Assembly: GCF_003119195.2 (NCBI RefSeq)
Contig: NZ_CP022253.1
Coordinates: forward strand, 1,676,001 to 1,740,000
DNA length: 64,000 nt
Origin: Azospirillum baldaniorum
GTDB taxonomy: Bacteria > Pseudomonadota > Alphaproteobacteria > Azospirillales > Azospirillaceae
Reading direction: 5' to 3'
The notes beneath the pieces were generated by a model, which saw only the letters and a list, made by a program, of their open reading frames with translations, had not been told where the DNA came from and did not search any database. A program made the translations under genes and the position numbers. Of the stretch, positions 11,264 to 19,911 are shown in pieces; position 1 is the stretch's first letter, and every line of letters begins with the position of its first letter.

Positions 11264-11339
11264 GCGGCGCGCCCGCTTCGTTTTTCCGCAGAGTGGCGTT
11301 TGCTGCGCTGCTCACAACGACGCGATCCAAGCTTTTGAA

Positions 11340-11368
11340 TTGACCGGGTTCTTTCCCCGGATTACGGT
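11340..11368 (+). promoter_or_regulatory. Candidate promoter for ihfA
   Basis: TTGACC (11340-11345) and TACGGT (11363-11368) are separated by 17 bases, a good sigma-70 spacing. The pair lies 34 bases before the ihfA ATG in an otherwise AT-richer gap after fabH. Confidence 0.45.
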
Positions 11369-11401
11369 TTTTCCCCTATGGTTTCGGGGGGGAAGCGAAC
11401 C

Positions 11402-11740
11402 ATGTCACAGAACACCGTCACCCGCGCGCAGCTCAGCGAGGCGGTCTACCAAGAGGTCGGCCTGTCGCGCAACGAATCCGCCGATCTGGTCGAAAGCGTC
11501 CTGGAGGAGATCTCCGACGCCCTGGCCCGCGGCGAGATGGTCAAGATCTCGTCCTTCGGCAGTTTCCAGATCCGGCAGAAGGGGCAGCGGGTCGGCCGCA
11601 ACCCGAAGACCGGCGAAGAGGTTCCGATCCTGCCCAGGCGCGTCCTGGTCTTCCGGGCGAGCCACGTCCTGAAGAACCGCATCAACGAGGTTGTTGAGGC
11701 GGAGGAAGCCGAGGCGCAGCGCGTGAAGGCGGTCTCCTGA
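11402..11740 (+). CDS. ihfA: Integration host factor subunit alpha
   Basis: The 112-residue protein belongs to the HU/IHF family of DNA-bending proteins. It shows [22 protein letters not shown], the alpha-subunit hallmark [27 protein letters not shown], and the DNA-intercalating arm with proline ([15 protein letters not shown]). The ATG at 11402 is preferred over one 24 bases upstream because [11 protein letters not shown] fits the family. The MerR-like gene follows, an arrangement also known from enteric bacteria near pheT-ihfA and retained in alphaproteobacteria. Confidence 0.95.
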   Translation: MSQNTVTRAQLSEAVYQEVGLSRNESADLVESVLEEISDALARGEMVKISSFGSFQIRQKGQRVGRNPKTGEEVPILPRRVLVFRASHVLKNRINEVVEAEEAEAQRVKAVS

Positions 11741-11780
11741 TCCGCCGCCCGCACCGGCCGACAACAAGGGTTTCCCGGAT

Positions 11781-12284
11781 ATGAAGGCGCGCGGCCCCAC
11801 GAAGTCCGCCACGGCGTTCCGCACGATCAGCGAGGTGTCGTCCGACCTGGACGTGCCCCAGCATGTGCTGCGTTTCTGGGAAGGCAAGTTCCCGCAGCTC
11901 CGTCCGCTCAAGCGCGGTGGAGGGCGGCGCTACTACCGCCCGGAAGACGTGGACCTGCTGCGGCAGATTCAGAACCTGCTGTATGGCGAAGGCTACACGA
12001 TCAAGGGTGTTCAGCGCCTCCTGAAGGACGGGAAGGTGGACGACGATCCGGACAGCCGGAGGGTGGAGGAAAGGCCGGAAGAACCGGATGTCGTCGACAC
12101 CTTCGAGGCCATTCCGGACGAAGCGGCGGTGGCTTTGCTCGACGGGGAGGAGGGCGCTCCGGACGTTGCGCTCGATGGCCTGTCGGACACCATCCGGCAG
12201 GCCATCGCCCAGGCGCTCGACGAGTTGAAGGAGGCTCGCCTTCTGCTCGCGGTGGGAGAGGATAAAGAAATTCGAGAGGTGTGA
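11781..12284 (+). CDS. MerR family transcriptional regulator
   Basis: The 167-residue product has one MerR-type winged helix (about residues 10-80): [38 protein letters not shown] and [10 protein letters not shown]. The remainder is acidic, without the long dimerisation coiled coil or the metal cysteines of classical MerR sensors. This short type regularly follows ihfA in alphaproteobacteria. Its target is not known from the sequence. Confidence 0.85.
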   Translation: MKARGPTKSATAFRTISEVSSDLDVPQHVLRFWEGKFPQLRPLKRGGGRRYYRPEDVDLLRQIQNLLYGEGYTIKGVQRLLKDGKVDDDPDSRRVEERPEEPDVVDTFEAIPDEAAVALLDGEEGAPDVALDGLSDTIRQAIAQALDELKEARLLLAVGEDKEIREV

Positions 12285-12304
12285 AAAAAAGTGAACTGTA
12301 GCGC

Positions 12305-12333
12305 TTGCGTTGGACCAAGGTCCCGGCTATAGT
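12305..12333 (+). promoter_or_regulatory. Candidate promoter of tRNA-Pro
   Basis: TTGCGT (12305-12310) and TATAGT (12328-12333) are spaced by 17 bases and lie 37 bases upstream of the tRNA 5' end, a usual distance for a tRNA promoter. Confidence 0.55.
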
Positions 12334-12369
12334 CCCGCTCCCTTCCAGAACGAAGGGCGGTCCGTCGAA

Positions 12370-12446
12370 CGGAGCGTAGCGCAGCCTGGTAGCGCATCAG
12401 ACTGGGGGTCTGGGGGTCGCAGGTTCAAATCCTGTCGCTCCGACCA
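12370..12446 (+). tRNA. tRNA-Pro (anticodon GGG)
   Basis: The 77-base gene folds as a full cloverleaf. The acceptor stem CGGAGCG pairs with CGCTCCG and CCA is encoded. The anticodon stem TCAGA/TCTGG encloses loop CTGGGGG, giving anticodon GGG for CCC/CCU codons. The T arm contains GGTTCAAATCC. A promoter and a terminator flank it, so it is a single-gene unit. Confidence 0.97.
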
Positions 12447-12461
12447 ATGTTCTGGAAGATG

Positions 12462-12501
12462 AAAAGGCCTTGGAGCTGATCGGCTCCAAGGCCTTTTCTT
12501 T
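12462..12501 (+). terminator. Intrinsic terminator of tRNA-Pro
   Basis: A perfect 15-base-pair stem (AAAAGGCCTTGGAGC and its complement) with a 6-base loop is followed by CTTTT. It starts 15 bases after the tRNA and may also serve the convergent antiporter gene. Confidence 0.92.
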
Positions 12502-12586
12502 TGCTTTTCTCCAACGGCCGGTTTGCGGAAGCCGCCGGGCCTCTGCTGGAGAGGCCGGCGGTGGTTCCATTGCAATGCGCGCCCGC

Positions 12587-14365
12587 TCAGGCGGCGCTTT
12601 CCGATGCGGCCACGGCCTCGTCGGTGGCGGCGTCCTGCTGGTTCATCTTGCGCCGTTGCGCGGCCATGTCGATCAGGGCGGTGCGCAACGCCGGATGGCG
12701 GGCGGTGAATTGGTTGAAGTCGCGCCGCTCCAGCACCTGGAACTGGCAGTAATCGACCGCGGCGACGTCGGCGTTGCGCCGCTGGCCGCTCAGCAGGGCC
12801 ATCTCGCCGAACATCGTGCCGGCGCCCAGGCGGATGGTCTGGCCCTCCATGAGCACCTCCACGGCGCCGGAGGCGATGAAGTACATGGCGTTGGCGCGGT
12901 CGCCCTTGCGGATGATGCGCTCGCCGGGCACCGCCGACTTGGGCCGGAACAGCATCATCAGCCGCTCCTGCTCATGGGCGTCCAGCAGCGACAGCACCGG
13001 GAAGGTCTTGGCGAGCGCCTGGATCTGCAGGTCGTGCTCCTTCTCGCGCTCCTCCGCTTGGTGGCGGGCGTCGGCGAGGCTGCTCTGGAGCTGCTCGAAC
13101 TGCTCCCAGCCATAAGGCGGCACGCCGGCGGCGCGCTTGGCCTGGAGATGCTTGCGCAGCGCCGCGACGGCCGCGAAGACCGCCGGATTCAACGTGATCG
13201 ACAGCAGCGCTCCGGCCAGCACGAGGTCGCGCCCTTCCTCCGGCAACAGGCCGAGCGACATGCCCAGCCCGACGAGGATGAAGGAGAATTCACCGATCTG
13301 CGCGAGGCTGGCCGACACCGCCAGACCCATGCCCACCGGGAAGCGCAGCAGGATCACGATGCCGAAGGCGATCAGCGACTTGCCGACCACGATCAGGGCT
13401 ACCACGGCGATGACCGCCAGCGGGTCGCGCAGCAGGATCGACGGGTCGAACAGCATGCCGACCGACACGAAGAACAGAACGGCGAATGCGTCCTGCAACG
13501 GCATCGAATCGGTGGCCGCCTTGTGGCTGAAGCGCGACTCGTTCAGCACCACGCCGGCGAAGAAGGCGCCCAGCGCGAAGGACACGCCGAACAGCACCGC
13601 CGAGCCGTAGGCGACGCCGAGCGCGATGGCGAGAACGGACAGGGTGAACAGCTCGCGCGAGCCGGTGCGCGCCACGTTGGTCAGAATCACCGGAACGACG
13701 CGCGGGCCGAGCACGATCGCCAGAACGGAGAAGGCCGCCACCTTGCCCAGCGTCAGGGCCAGCGTCAGCCAGATCGGACCGTCCGAGCCGGCGCCATGGC
13801 CCCCGGCGGCGCCCCCAGTGGTGCCCGGCGCGTGGCCGCCCAGGACCTCCGCCAGGGCCGGCAGCAGGACGAGCGCCAGGACCATCGCGAGATCCTCGAC
13901 AATCAGCCAGCCGACCGCCACGCGGCCTTCGGCGGTGTTCAGCATGTCGCGCTCTTCCAGGGCCTTCAGCAGCACGACCGTGCTCGCCACCGACAGGCTG
14001 AGGCCCAGCACGAGGCCGGCGCCGAGACTCCAGCCCCACAGCCAGGCCAGCCCGACGCCCAGCGCGGTGGCGAGGCCGATCTGGCCGACCGCGCCGGGAA
14101 TGGCGATTTTCCGGACCGCCAGCAGATCCGAGGGCGAGAAATGAAGACCGACGCCGAACATCAGGAGAATGACGCCGATCTCGGCCAACTGGGCGGCCAG
14201 GGCACCGTCGGCGACGAAGCCCGGCGTGAAGGGACCGATGATGACGCCGGCGACCAGATAACCGACGAGGGGAGGCAAGCGAATGCGGTCGGCGAGGTAT
14301 CCGAATATGAAGGCCAACCCGAATGCGATGGCGATCATTGAAATAAGCGGAACGTCATGGGACAT
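12587..14365 (-). CDS. CPA2-family cation:proton antiporter with C-terminal cyclic-nucleotide-binding domain
   Basis: The 592-residue protein has about 12 membrane helices of the monovalent cation:proton antiporter-2 type (residues 1-400), with GYLVAGVIIGPFTPGF, LLMFGVGLHFS and GEFSFILVGLG. The KefB/KefC-like core is not followed by the usual TrkA-N (RCK) domain. Instead there is a charged helical linker and a cNMP/CRP-like beta-barrel (about 465-570) with RIIRKGDRANAMYFIASG and GTMFGEMALLSGQRRNADV. The transported ion (K+ or Na+) cannot be told from sequence. The modular swap suggests gating by a nucleotide or another cytoplasmic ligand. Confidence 0.88.
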   Translation of the reverse strand: MSHDVPLISMIAIAFGLAFIFGYLADRIRLPPLVGYLVAGVIIGPFTPGFVADGALAAQLAEIGVILLMFGVGLHFSPSDLLAVRKIAIPGAVGQIGLATALGVGLAWLWGWSLGAGLVLGLSLSVASTVVLLKALEERDMLNTAEGRVAVGWLIVEDLAMVLALVLLPALAEVLGGHAPGTTGGAAGGHGAGSDGPIWLTLALTLGKVAAFSVLAIVLGPRVVPVILTNVARTGSRELFTLSVLAIALGVAYGSAVLFGVSFALGAFFAGVVLNESRFSHKAATDSMPLQDAFAVLFFVSVGMLFDPSILLRDPLAVIAVVALIVVGKSLIAFGIVILLRFPVGMGLAVSASLAQIGEFSFILVGLGMSLGLLPEEGRDLVLAGALLSITLNPAVFAAVAALRKHLQAKRAAGVPPYGWEQFEQLQSSLADARHQAEEREKEHDLQIQALAKTFPVLSLLDAHEQERLMMLFRPKSAVPGERIIRKGDRANAMYFIASGAVEVLMEGQTIRLGAGTMFGEMALLSGQRRNADVAAVDYCQFQVLERRDFNQFTARHPALRTALIDMAAQRRKMNQQDAATDEAVAASESAA

Positions 14366-14627
14366 GCGAAAATCCTGGCTGCATCGGCGCGATGCCGCAT
14401 AGTACGGATTTTGCTGGTGCTTGTGGGGGGAGTCGTCGGGATTTTTTCCAGTCTCGCGCTCGCTTTTTCGGGAACTGAAACGCGATTTGCGCGAATTCCC
14501 CTCAATTGCCCAATGACTCGGCGCCGGGTGGGAAACGCGGTGTGACCTTGCTGGCCCGCCGCGATCAAGGGGTGGATAAGCGGGGCGGGGCCGCTATGCT
14601 TCGCCGGGCGAAGGTGAGGTGGGGAGC

Positions 14628-14966
14628 ATGGCGAGCAAAAGACGGAAGGCATCAAGGAAGGCGGGCCGGGGTCGTCTGGGAACGGGGCGTCCGCTGGCGG
14701 GCGAATCGATGGTTCTGGAGGGACGGGCGGCGCGCCCGCCGGTTCGGACGGCTTCCGCCACGCGCAGCCGGAGCGTGGCGAAGCGCGCCCTGTCCCTGGA
14801 TGGCGATTCGGGGGCGTTTCTCGGACCCGAGCAGCAGTATCTGCTGAAGAAGCGCCAGGAGGTCGAGCGGCGCGAGGCCCGGTTGCGGCGCACCGTCGGC
14901 GGTGTGCTGGCTGCGGTCGTGGCTGGGGCTGCGGCCGGGCTCTTCTGGCTGTTCGGCGGAATGTGA
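14628..14966 (+). CDS. Small basic protein with C-terminal membrane helix, unknown function
   Basis: The 112-residue product is rich in Arg/Lys at the N-terminus and in the stretch LLKKRQEVERREARLRR, and ends in one transmembrane helix (VGGVLAAVVAGAAAGLFWLF). The ATG at 14628 follows a good ribosome-binding sequence (GAGGTGGGGAGC). It could be a tail-anchored membrane protein. I do not recognise a family, and there is no operon partner. Confidence 0.6.
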   Translation: MASKRRKASRKAGRGRLGTGRPLAGESMVLEGRAARPPVRTASATRSRSVAKRALSLDGDSGAFLGPEQQYLLKKRQEVERREARLRRTVGGVLAAVVAGAAAGLFWLFGGM

Positions 14967-15020
14967 GCCGCGCGGCGCCCGCTCCCATGAAATTGGAACG
15001 CGGGCGCGGCGCGAAGCGTA

Positions 15021-15518
15021 TCAGGACCCCAGGCGGCGGCGCAGGAGCGACAGCGGCTGCGGGTCGTCCAGCGACGGCTGGAAAGCGACGGTGATCTCCG
15101 TCAGGGCGTGCGCCCAGCTCTCCGGGTTGGTGTTCTCCGGCGCCTCGGCGGAGGTGAAGCCGGTGCGCAGGAGGAAGCGGTACTGGTCGGGGATGACGTG
15201 CCCGACGGCCCGGATTTCACCCTGATAACCGAAGCGCTCCCGCAGCTCGCGCGCGGTGGAGAAGCCGCGGCCGTCGCGGAACTTCGGGAACTCGATCGCC
15301 ACCAAGGCGAAGCGGTCCAGGTCCGGCGCGATGGCCGGGGCCAGGGTCCCGCTCTTGACCCGGACGCCGAGCGCCGCGTTGCGCCCGTCGAAGCTCGCGC
15401 GCTCCGCCTGCCAGCGCTCGAAGGTGACGACGGCGGGGCGGTCGGCGGGAACCGGCTCGCCGTCGGCGACCGCGACCCACTCGTCCTCGACGATGCGGCC
15501 GTCCTTAATGAGCGGCAT
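15021..15518 (-). CDS. DUF934 family protein of the sulfite reductase operon
   Basis: The 165-residue protein matches DUF934, with MPLIKDGRIVEDEW at the start, FDRFALVAIEFPKFRDGRGFSTAREL in the middle and YRFLLRTGF later. Genes of this family regularly follow cysI in proteobacteria, and here the start overlaps the end of cysI by 14 bases. The tight coupling suggests a role in sulfite reduction or siroheme enzyme maturation, but no catalytic motif is evident. Confidence 0.85.
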   Translation of the reverse strand: MPLIKDGRIVEDEWVAVADGEPVPADRPAVVTFERWQAERASFDGRNAALGVRVKSGTLAPAIAPDLDRFALVAIEFPKFRDGRGFSTARELRERFGYQGEIRAVGHVIPDQYRFLLRTGFTSAEAPENTNPESWAHALTEITVAFQPSLDDPQPLSLLRRRLGS

Positions 15519-17193
15519 AGACTCTCTCCTTGAACGGGCCGTGGCCGACGCGCTTCAGCGTGTCGATGAAGCGTTCCCCGTCGTGCCGGTTGGACAGATA
15601 GACCTCGACGATGGCCTCGATGGCGTCCACCGTCTCGTCGGCGGTCACCGCCGGGCCGAGGATGTCGCCGATCGCCGTGGTCAGGGTCGGGTCGCCGCCG
15701 ACGGTGATCTGGTAGAACTCCTCGCCCTTCTTATCCACGCCGAGGATGCCGATGGCGCCGACATGGTGGTGGCCGCAGGCGTTGATGCAGCCGCTGATCT
15801 TGATGCCCAGCTCGCCGATGGTCTGCTGCCGCGCCGGATCGGCGAAGCGGGCCGAAATGGCCTGGGCCAGCGGGATCGAGCGGGCGTTGGCCAGCGCGCA
15901 GTAGTCGAGGCCGGGGCAGGCGATGATGTCGCCGATCAGCCCGGCGTTCGGCGTGCCCAGCCCGTTGGCCTCCAGCGCCGTCCACAGGGTGAACAGCGCG
16001 TCCTGCCGGACATGGGCGAGGACGAGGTTCTGGGCGTGGCTGACGCGGAGTTCGCCGAAGCTGTGCGCGTCGGCCAGATCGGCGATCAGCTCCATCTGCT
16101 CCGACGTGGCGTCGCCGGGGATGCCGCCGGCGGGCTTCAGCGAGATGGTGGCGGCGGCGTAGCCGGGAACCTTGTGGGCCAGCACGTTGACCGCCACCCA
16201 GCGGGCGAAGTCCGGGTTCGCGGCCTTGGCGGCCTGGAAGGATTCCGGCTCGTCGGTCAGCGTCTCGAAGGCCGGACCGCCGAAGCGGCGGCGGATCTCG
16301 TCGACGACCTCCGGGGCGAGGCGGTATTTCGGGCCGCGCAGGCGGGCGAACTCCTCCTCCACCTCCTGGGTGAATTTCTCCTGGCCCAGCTCGTGGACGA
16401 GGATCTTGATGCGCGCCTTGTAGATGTTGTCGCGCCGGCCGTACTGGTTGTAGACGCGCAGAATGGCTTCGAGATAGGCGACGAAGTCCTCCTCCGGCAC
16501 CCAGTCGCGGATCAACTTGCCGATGAAGGGCGACCGGCCGAGGCCACCGCCGACGTAGAAAGTGAAGCCGACCTCGCCCCGCTCGTTGCGCTTGGCGAAG
16601 ACGCCGACGTCATGGACGCGGATGGCCGCACGGTCGGCGTCCGACCCCATGATGGCGATCTTGAACTTGCGCGGCAGAAAGGTGAATTCGGGGTGCAGAG
16701 TCGTCCACTGCCGCAGGATCTCGGCGTAGACGCGCCCGTCCACCACCTCGTCCCGCGCCGCACCCACGAACTGATCGGTGGTCACGTTGCGCACGCAGTT
16801 GCCGCTGGTCTGCAGCGCGTGCATGTCCACCTCGGCCAGCTCATGCAGGATCGCCGGGGTGTCCTCCAGCTTGATCCAGTTGAACTGGAGATTCTGCCGG
16901 GTGGTGAAGTGGCCGTAGCCCTTGTCGTACTTCCGCCCGATCTCGGCCAGCTTGCGGAGCTGCCGCGCGGTCAGGACGCCGTAGGGAACGGCGATGCGCA
17001 GCATGTAGGCGTGGAGCTGGAGGTAGAGGCCGTTCATCAGCCGCAGGGGCTTGAACTCGTCCTCGGTCAGCTCACCGGACAGGCGGCGCTCGACCTGGGC
17101 GCGGAACTGCTCCACGCGCTCCGCGACGAAGCGGCGGTCGATGTCGTCGTAGCTGTAGACCCCGGCGTTGCGGCCGGGCGCGATGTGGTTCAT
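15505..17193 (-). CDS. cysI: Sulfite (or nitrite) reductase hemoprotein, siroheme/4Fe-4S
   Basis: The 562-residue protein has the duplicated nitrite/sulfite reductase fold. The cofactor cysteines are in place: C426 and C432 (CPGLDYC) and C469 and C473 (GCINACGHHH), which bind the coupled 4Fe-4S cluster and siroheme. It should reduce sulfite to sulfide with six electrons. The chosen ATG at 17193 follows AAGGGCGAG; an in-frame TTG 18 bases upstream is less likely. No flavoprotein partner (cysJ) is in the window. Downstream of siroheme genes and DUF2849, it clearly belongs to assimilatory sulfur metabolism, although nitrite reduction cannot be excluded. Confidence 0.92.
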   Translation of the reverse strand: MNHIAPGRNAGVYSYDDIDRRFVAERVEQFRAQVERRLSGELTEDEFKPLRLMNGLYLQLHAYMLRIAVPYGVLTARQLRKLAEIGRKYDKGYGHFTTRQNLQFNWIKLEDTPAILHELAEVDMHALQTSGNCVRNVTTDQFVGAARDEVVDGRVYAEILRQWTTLHPEFTFLPRKFKIAIMGSDADRAAIRVHDVGVFAKRNERGEVGFTFYVGGGLGRSPFIGKLIRDWVPEEDFVAYLEAILRVYNQYGRRDNIYKARIKILVHELGQEKFTQEVEEEFARLRGPKYRLAPEVVDEIRRRFGGPAFETLTDEPESFQAAKAANPDFARWVAVNVLAHKVPGYAAATISLKPAGGIPGDATSEQMELIADLADAHSFGELRVSHAQNLVLAHVRQDALFTLWTALEANGLGTPNAGLIGDIIACPGLDYCALANARSIPLAQAISARFADPARQQTIGELGIKISGCINACGHHHVGAIGILGVDKKGEEFYQITVGGDPTLTTAIGDILGPAVTADETVDAIEAIVEVYLSNRHDGERFIDTLKRVGHGPFKERVYAAH

Positions 17194-17228
17194 GGAACTC
17201 GCCCTTGTCAAAAAAGTGGCCGCCCGGT

Positions 17229-17564
17229 TCAGGCCGCAGCCTGCTTGCCGAGATCGATGCGGACGGTGGGGCCGAGCGCCCGGATGCGCTCCCGCGTCTT
17301 GACCGGCACCCGCTGCCCATCGGTGACCCGCAGGTCGAAGGCGTAGACGTCCACGGCGAACTGCTCGCCCTCCGCCTGCGCCTTGGCGGCGGCCAGGGCG
17401 GTGTCAGCGGCGGCCGCGTCCTCGAACAGGGCGGCGTCGTCCAGACGCTCCACCCAGCCGAGGCCGGGGCCGGGGGCGAGGAAGATCACCTCGCCGTCGC
17501 GCAGGCGGTTGGCGGTGATGGCCTTCAGCACCGCCTCGTTCCTGGACTTATCGTTCAACGCCAT
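17229..17564 (-). CDS. DUF2849 family protein
   Basis: The 111-residue protein fits DUF2849, a small family encoded immediately before cysI in alphaproteobacteria. It shows LKAITANRLRDGEVIFL, GWVERLDDAALFED, an alanine-rich helix and YAFDLRVTDGQRVPVKTRERIRALGPTVR. It has no cysteines and no membrane segment. The conserved place between the siroheme methyltransferase and sulfite reductase suggests an accessory role in that pathway; function is unknown. Confidence 0.82.
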   Translation of the reverse strand: MALNDKSRNEAVLKAITANRLRDGEVIFLAPGPGLGWVERLDDAALFEDAAAADTALAAAKAQAEGEQFAVDVYAFDLRVTDGQRVPVKTRERIRALGPTVRIDLGKQAAA

Positions 17565-17588
17565 GCCTTCAACTCCTAAAACGAACGC

Positions 17589-18413
17589 TCACGCCGACAC
17601 GGCGATGGAAAACGGATTCTGGCCGGTGGTCTGCTGCCACGCGCCGATCAGGGCGCGCAGCCGCACGACCTCGCCGACCACGACGATCGCGGGGCGCTTG
17701 GCCTGTAGCCGCACGACGTCCCGGGCGCAATGGGCAAGATTGGTCTCGATGACGCTCTGCGCCTCGGTGCTGGCGCTCGACACGATGGCGACCGGGGTCA
17801 TCGGCGGCTTGCCGGCGGCTTCAAGCCGTTCGGCGATGGTCCCGATGGTGCCCAGCGCCATGTAGAACACCAGCGCGCCGGGCATGCGCGCCAGGACGTC
17901 CCAGTCCAGATCGGCGGGCAGACCGCCGGCCTTGTCGTGGCCGGTGACGAAGGTCGCCGTGGTGCCGAAGCCGCGGTGGGTCACCGGGATGCCGGCGTAG
18001 GCCAACCCGCCGATCCCCGCGGTCACGCCCGGCACCACGCGGAAGGGAATCTCGGCCTCGGCCAGCGCCAGGCATTCCTCGCCGCCGCGCCCGAAGACGA
18101 AGGGGTCGCCGCCCTTCAGCCGCAGCACCCGCCGGCCTTCGCGCGCCAGCTCCACCAGCCGCGCGTTGATCGCCTCCTGCTTGGGGGAGGGGTGGCCGGC
18201 GCGCTTGCCCATGTCCACCAGAAGGGCGTGGGGGTTGGCGGCCTCCAGGATGCCGCTGCCGACCAGCGCGTCGTGGACGATGGCGTCGGCCTCGCCCAGC
18301 GCCTTGGCGGCCAGCAGGGTCAGCAGGCCCGGATCGCCGGGACCGGCCCCGGCCAGCCAGACGCTGCCCGGCTCGAAGGCGGGCAGGCGGGAAAGGAGCG
18401 ACATAGCGATCAT
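17589..18413 (-). CDS. cobA: Uroporphyrinogen-III C-methyltransferase (SUMT)
   Basis: The protein methylates uroporphyrinogen III twice to precorrin-2, the branch point for siroheme and cobalamin. It carries the SAM-binding pattern VWLAGAGPGDPGLLTL, the family block LLVDMGKRAGHPSPKQEAIN and RVLRLKGGDPFVFGRGGEE, and VPGVTAGIGGLAYAGIPVTHRG. I chose the ATG at 18413, whose ATGA overlaps the upstream stop; ATGs at 18422 and 18404 are alternatives. In this operon the product most directly feeds siroheme for CysI, and may also supply the cobalamin genes at 37-39 kb. Confidence 0.95.
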   Translation of the reverse strand: MIAMSLLSRLPAFEPGSVWLAGAGPGDPGLLTLLAAKALGEADAIVHDALVGSGILEAANPHALLVDMGKRAGHPSPKQEAINARLVELAREGRRVLRLKGGDPFVFGRGGEECLALAEAEIPFRVVPGVTAGIGGLAYAGIPVTHRGFGTTATFVTGHDKAGGLPADLDWDVLARMPGALVFYMALGTIGTIAERLEAAGKPPMTPVAIVSSASTEAQSVIETNLAHCARDVVRLQAKRPAIVVVGEVVRLRALIGAWQQTTGQNPFSIAVSA

Positions 18414-18976
18414 GGCAGCCATCCTTTGGCGGCGATCAGATCCCGGCAGGCGCGCAGCACCTCGGGTCCTTTGGCGCCCGTGGCGCGCAGGCGGTCGCGG
18501 AGCGCGGCGAGTTCCGCCAGCCGGTCCGCCCAGACGGCGGGGAACAGAGTCTCCAGCCGTTCGCGGAGCACCTGGGCCAGCGCCGGGCTCCGGCCGCCGG
18601 TGGAGACGGTCATCAGAAGGTCGCCGCGCCGTATCACAGACGGCGCGTGGAAATCACAGAGCGGAATCACATCCTCGACATTGACCAGGATGTTGCGGTC
18701 GCGCGCCTGACGGGCAAGCGATTCCGCGGCGGGGTCGTCGATGCCGACGACGAACAGCACCTGCACGCCCTCCAAGTCGGCGGGTGAGGGCAGGGCACGG
18801 CGCAGGGCCGCTCCAGCGAGGGCGATCAATTCCGCATCCGGTTCCGGTGAATAGACCGCCGGTGCCGCGCCGCCTTCCAGCAACTGCGCGAGACGGCGCT
18901 TCGCCAGCGGTCCCTGACCGACCAGCGCGATCTGCACATGCGTCGGGTCGAGCGCGACCGGGATCACCGCGGCCAC
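18410..18976 (-). CDS. cysG: Precorrin-2 dehydrogenase / sirohydrochlorin ferrochelatase (CysG N-terminal domain, Met8-like)
   Basis: The 188-residue protein corresponds to the N-terminal half of enteric CysG, here a separate gene. It has the NAD-binding loop VGQGPLAKRRL, VYSPEPDAELI, the segment NILVNVEDVIPLCDFHAPSV and the catalytic region RGDLLMTVSTGGRSPALAQVLRERLE. It oxidises precorrin-2 and inserts iron to give siroheme. It is the first gene of the minus-strand sulfite reduction operon and overlaps cobA. Confidence 0.92.
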   Translation of the reverse strand: MAAVIPVALDPTHVQIALVGQGPLAKRRLAQLLEGGAAPAVYSPEPDAELIALAGAALRRALPSPADLEGVQVLFVVGIDDPAAESLARQARDRNILVNVEDVIPLCDFHAPSVIRRGDLLMTVSTGGRSPALAQVLRERLETLFPAVWADRLAELAALRDRLRATGAKGPEVLRACRDLIAAKGWLP

Positions 18977-19049
18977 CCGAAATGCACACCGAAGCTATCG
19001 TGAAAAGACATCATGGGCGCATTTAAGCGCGATGGCGGGGTGCAATCAA

Positions 19050-19138
19050 CAGATTTCACAAACTCGCTTAAACCTATAATACAAGTAGACAATGTATATG
19101 CATTGCAACGCCGTGAAACTGGTGTTAATGTGCAATTC
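19050..19138 (+). promoter_or_regulatory. cysG/cysH intergenic control region with two shared sulfur-gene words
   Basis: This AT-rich divergent gap contains CAGATTTCACA (19050-19060) and AATGTGCAATTC (19127-19138), both found again exactly upstream of the ssuA-like gene. A TATAAT lies at 19075-19080. In both promoters AATGTGCAATTC is followed about 40 bases later by AAATAGG close to the start codon. An activator site for sulfur starvation is the simplest reading. Confidence 0.5.
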
Positions 19139-19176
19139 AGAACAAATACTCCACTTCGTGGATAGGCAAATAGGCC

Positions 19177-19911
19177 ATGCTTGATGGACTTGCTCAGGCT
19201 GTGAAACTCGACCGCGTGGCCGATCTGACCGAACGTTACGGACGGCTGGACGGGGCGGTGCTTCTGAACGCCCTTCTGCGTGATGAATTCGACGGTCGCG
19301 TCGCTGTGGTTTCGTCCTTCGGAACGGAATCGGCGGTGCTGCTCGCCCTGGCGGCGGAGGCTGACCCGTCCTTCCCGGTTCTCTTCGTCGACACGGGGAA
19401 GTTGTTCGGGGAAACGCTGCGCTACCGCGACAAGCTGGTGTCCGCGCTCGGCCTGACCGGTGTGCGCACGATCGGCCCGACCGACGCGGATCTGGCGGCG
19501 GAGGACCCCGACGGCCTGCTGTTCACCCGCTCGCATGACGCCTGTTGCCATCTGCGCAAGACGGTGCCGCTGGACCGTGCGCTGGAGGGTTTCGACGCCT
19601 GGGTGACCGGGCGCAAGCGCTTCCAGGCCTCCACACGCGCCGCCCTTCCCCTGTTCGAGACGGAGGAGGGCACGGGCCGCATCAAGATCAACCCGCTCGC
19701 CCACTGGGACCGCGAGCGGATCGACCAGGAATTCGCGCGGCGCAACCTGCCGCGCCACCCGCTTGAGGCCGACGGCTTCCTGTCCATCGGCTGTTTCACC
19801 TGCACCGAGCGTGTCGCTCCCGGTGCGGACCCGCGGTCGGGCCGCTGGGCCGGAACCGCCAAGACCGAATGCGGCATTCACACCTTCAAGAAGACCGGAA
19901 CCGCACAATGA
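19177..19911 (+). CDS. cysH: Adenylylsulfate (APS) reductase, 4Fe-4S type
   Basis: The 244-residue protein reduces activated sulfate to sulfite using thioredoxin. Besides the catalytic cysteine in KTECGIH (about C232), it has the two cysteine pairs C123-C124 (DACCHLRK) and C206/C209 (GCFTC) that bind a 4Fe-4S cluster. This marks the APS-using enzymes rather than the PAPS-using enteric type. The P-loop-like region is VVSSFGTESAVLL. Its stop overlaps the cysD start (ATGA), giving a cysH-cysD-cysNC operon. Confidence 0.95.
   Translation: MLDGLAQAVKLDRVADLTERYGRLDGAVLLNALLRDEFDGRVAVVSSFGTESAVLLALAAEADPSFPVLFVDTGKLFGETLRYRDKLVSALGLTGVRTIGPTDADLAAEDPDGLLFTRSHDACCHLRKTVPLDRALEGFDAWVTGRKRFQASTRAALPLFETEEGTGRIKINPLAHWDRERIDQEFARRNLPRHPLEADGFLSIGCFTCTERVAPGADPRSGRWAGTAKTECGIHTFKKTGTAQ

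Noticed and set aside
12327..12575. A minus-strand ORF containing SERQDLNLRPPDPQSD
   Set aside because: This is the well-known false protein read from the antisense of a tRNA-Pro gene.
12470..14341. A 623-codon plus-strand open frame opposite the antiporter
   Set aside because: The minus-strand product has clear membrane helices and a cNMP domain; the plus frame is a Gln/His/Arg-rich shadow.
14366..14627. Gap between the antiporter and the small basic protein
   Set aside because: Checked for a tRNA, small ORF with a ribosome-binding site or hairpin; nothing convincing was seen.
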